From: Bog-756 sp963730685
GTDB taxonomy: Bacteria; Actinomycetota; Acidimicrobiia; Acidimicrobiales; RAAP-2
NCBI GenBank assembly: GCA_963730685.1
Contig: CAVSSP010000003.1
Coordinates: 1 to 64,000 of the forward strand
Direction: 5' to 3'
Length of the DNA: 64,000 bases
In this document: positions 61,594 through 64,000 of the stretch, piece after piece
Position numbering within the stretch: the first letter of the stretch is position 1
Layout: each line of letters starts with the position of its first letter
Notes under the pieces: generated by a model
What the model was told of the DNA's origin: nothing
The model's database searches: none
The model's input: only the letters and a program-made list of their open reading frames with translations
Made by a program: the position numbers and the translations under genes

Positions 61594-63879
61594 TCAGTTG
61601 CTGACCGGAGCGATCCCGTCCAACAGGGACGGCAACCGGCCCCGCCATGACGCCGTTGTCTCCGCGACGCCCAGGTCGACGAGCCCCTCCACCACCAGCC
61701 GGTCGCCGCCGGTCTGGCCCAGCACCCGGAAGCCGACCCCGGCGCCGGCGGCCCTCGAGATCAGATCGGCCCGCCGGGTCGTGCACACCACGACCCGGGA
61801 CGGCGCCTCGGTGAACAGTTCGTGGTGGTCTCCGACCCCGGCCACCTGAAGTCCGATGCCGGACCGCACGACCATCTCCGCCAGTGCCACCCCGAGTCCA
61901 CCACCGGACACGTCATGGATGCCGGCCACCAGTCCGTCCCCCCCGGCCACGCCTTCGCCGACCAGGTCGGTGACGAACTCGACCAGCCTCCGGTGGCCGG
62001 CCAGGTCCAGGGCCGGCAACGTCCCGTTCCGGTGGCCCCGGGTCTCGACCGCCCAGCGCGAGCCGGCCAACGACGGTGGACCCCGTCGCGCCGTGGTGGC
62101 AGCCACGCCGGCGTCCAGGAGGACCAGGGTGGCGTCGTCGACCAGGGTGACACCCGGCGGCCGGACCGCCAATCGGTCGATAAGCCCCAGCACGCCGATG
62201 ACCGGCGTGGGGTCGATGTCGTCGCCGAAGCTCTCGTTGTAGAGGCTCACGTTGCCGCCGATGACCGGCAGGCCGAGGGCGAGGCACGCCTCGGTCATCC
62301 CGTCGATGCTCTCGGAGAGCTGCCACATGACCTCGGGATGTTCGGGATTGCCGAAGTTGAGGCAGTTGACCACGGCAATGGGCCGGCCACCGGTACAGGC
62401 GACATTGAGGGCCCCCTCGGCCACCGTGGCCGCCGTGCCGGCGCGGGGATCGATCGAGCACCAGGCCGGGTTGGAGTCGGTGGTCAGCGCCAGGCCCCGT
62501 TCCGATTCGGGCAGGCCCGGTGCGGCCAGGCGGAGGACGGCGGCGTCCCCACCGGGCCCGTCGACCGTGTTGAGGAAGAGCTGATGGTCGTACTGCCGGT
62601 ACACCCACGACGAATCGGACAGGAGGCCGAGCAGGTCCGTGCCGCAGTCGGCGGGAACCGTCAGCGCGCCGGGGTCATCGGCTCCACGCGCCTCGTGATC
62701 CCCGGGACGGGCCAGAGGCCGGTGGTAGAGCGGCGCCTCCTCGCTGAGGGCGCTGGCCGGCACGTCGCCGAGCACTGCACCGTCGAAGCCGTCCATGATC
62801 CGCAGCCGCCCCGGTTGGCCGGCCACGGGCTCGGTCACCCGGCCCACCACCGCCGAGCGGACCTCCCAACGGCGGCACACCTCCTCGACCCGGGGCAGGT
62901 CCTCGGGGGTGACGATGGCCAGCATCCGCTCCTGGCTCTCCGACGTCATGACCTCGTAGGCAGCCATGTCGGGCTCGCGCCGGGGCACGGCCGAGACGTC
63001 GACGTCCATCCCCACGCCGCCACGGGCCGCCGTCTCGCTGGTGGCACACACGAGGCCGGCCCCCCCGAGGTCCTGGATGCCGACCACCAGCTTGGCGTCG
63101 AGGAGCTCCAGGCACGCCTCGATCAGGCGCTTCTCCTCGTACGGGTCGCCGACCTGCACGCTCGGGCGCTTGGCGGCGTCGGCGTCGGCGTCCCCGTCCC
63201 CTCCCCCGAACCCCGCCGAGGCCAGGACGCTGACCCCGCCGATCCCGTCCCGGCCGGTCGAGGAGCCGAGCAGGACAGCCAGGTTCCCCACCCCGGTGGC
63301 GGCACCGAGCACCAGCCGGTCGGTCGGCAGGACGCCCATGCACAACACGTTCACGAGCGGGTTCTGGGCGTAGCAGTCGTTGAAGGTGAGCTCGCCCCCG
63401 ACCGTCGGCACCCCGACCGAGTTCCCGTAGCCGGAGATGCCGGCCACCACCCCCTCGATCAGCCACTGCTGGCGTGCCTGGCTCGGGTCACCGAAGAACA
63501 GGGGGTCCATGACGGCGATGGGCCGGGCCCCCATGGTGAAGATGTCCCGCAGGATGCCGCCGACGCCGGTGGCCGCCCCCTGGTAGGGCTCGATAGCCGA
63601 AGGGTGGTTGTGGCTCTCGATGCGGATGGCTACGGCGATGCCGTCGCCCGCATCGACGACCCCGGCGTTCTCGCCCGGTCCGACCAGCACGTGGGGGGCG
63701 TCGGTGGGCAGGCGTTTGAGGTGGATCCGCGATGACTTGTAGGAGCAGTGCTCGCTCCACATGACGGCGAAGAGGGCCAGCTCGAGGTGGTTCGGCGAAC
63801 GGTCGAGGATGGCCTCCACCTCGTCAAGCTCACCGTCGGTCAGACCCAGGGCACGATGGAGTGGCTCGCTCATCGACAT
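61594..63879 (-). CDS. purL: Phosphoribosylformylglycinamidine synthase II
   Basis: This 761 aa small-type PurL, with PurS and PurQ, turns FGAR into FGAM. SEHCSYKSSRIHLK, RIESHNHPSAIEPYQGAATGVGG, DLGGAGLVCATSE and GIHDVSGGGLGVALAEM are standard. The in-frame extension upstream of MSMSEPLHRAL is ignored. No purQ or purS lies in the window; they would be expected beyond the right edge. Confidence 0.94.
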   Translation of the reverse strand: MSMSEPLHRALGLTDGELDEVEAILDRSPNHLELALFAVMWSEHCSYKSSRIHLKRLPTDAPHVLVGPGENAGVVDAGDGIAVAIRIESHNHPSAIEPYQGAATGVGGILRDIFTMGARPIAVMDPLFFGDPSQARQQWLIEGVVAGISGYGNSVGVPTVGGELTFNDCYAQNPLVNVLCMGVLPTDRLVLGAATGVGNLAVLLGSSTGRDGIGGVSVLASAGFGGGDGDADADAAKRPSVQVGDPYEEKRLIEACLELLDAKLVVGIQDLGGAGLVCATSETAARGGVGMDVDVSAVPRREPDMAAYEVMTSESQERMLAIVTPEDLPRVEEVCRRWEVRSAVVGRVTEPVAGQPGRLRIMDGFDGAVLGDVPASALSEEAPLYHRPLARPGDHEARGADDPGALTVPADCGTDLLGLLSDSSWVYRQYDHQLFLNTVDGPGGDAAVLRLAAPGLPESERGLALTTDSNPAWCSIDPRAGTAATVAEGALNVACTGGRPIAVVNCLNFGNPEHPEVMWQLSESIDGMTEACLALGLPVIGGNVSLYNESFGDDIDPTPVIGVLGLIDRLAVRPPGVTLVDDATLVLLDAGVAATTARRGPPSLAGSRWAVETRGHRNGTLPALDLAGHRRLVEFVTDLVGEGVAGGDGLVAGIHDVSGGGLGVALAEMVVRSGIGLQVAGVGDHHELFTEAPSRVVVCTTRRADLISRAAGAGVGFRVLGQTGGDRLVVEGLVDLGVAETTASWRGRLPSLLDGIAPVSN

Positions 63880-64000
63880 GAGCGTACCTGGCCGGCATTC
63901 GCGGTCCGATGGTCCGGTTGGTCGGATCGGACCCCATTGGGCTTCGGGACACGGCCCCGGGGCGATCGACATCGGCGCTCTCGGGAACCGCCTCATTCCA

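Overview
The window is high-GC actinobacterial DNA, plausibly Acidimicrobiia. Supporting signs are SenX3/RegX3-like signalling, ClpS followed by a DUF2017 gene, F420-type luciferase-like oxidoreductases, a polyphosphate glucokinase and an actinobacterial-type integration host factor homologue. It splits sharply at a tRNA-Arg(ACG) gene (24005-24078).

Left part (1-24.0 kb) is accessory DNA with visibly lower GC and different codon use. It looks like an integrative element seated in the 3' end of the tRNA. A tyrosine integrase lies next to the tRNA, and an excisionase-like plus Rep-like pair lies at the far end (0.55-1.87 kb). Between them are: a tight six-gene operon of mostly unknown genes including an mIHF-like protein with an added zinc motif (2.7-5.5 kb); a MarR/ClC channel operon with a palindromic operator; a pilin-like protein; a broken cation exchanger; a three-gene unknown cassette bracketed by two decayed Tn3-type resolvases (10.7-13.8 kb); and a defence island (14.0-22.6 kb). 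The defence island holds two HEPN-like proteins, an HNH nuclease, an Mrr-like nuclease, a TIR effector with an Abi-like N-terminus, an MrcB-DUF3883 protein, and a NaeI-type restriction-modification set with Vsr.

Right part (24.0-64 kb) is very GC-rich host-like sequence. In order it holds: a CoA-transferase/DUF35/thiolase operon; a quinone-reductase-like gene; a CHAD protein facing a polyphosphate glucokinase; an amidase and an LLM oxidoreductase; a P450 divergent from an SDR; a secreted Ig-like repeat protein followed by a 5'-truncated esterase; a five-gene type IV secretion/conjugation-like module (37.6-44.2 kb); senX3-regX3; serS; a heme A locus (ABC transporter fusion, TlpA-like thioredoxin, ctaB, ctaA); clpS-DUF2017; three tRNAs (Glu, Asp, Phe); regulators; and a purine/pyrimidine block (pyrE, purM, purF, purL) with a PHP phosphoesterase gene on the opposite strand.

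At least ten otherwise sound reading frames, on both sides of the tRNA boundary, are broken by what looks like exactly one surplus base. They include regX3, serS and ppgK. The uniform direction suggests base-level assembly errors more than true gene decay, so 'pseudogene' calls of this kind should be read as 'frameshifted as given'.
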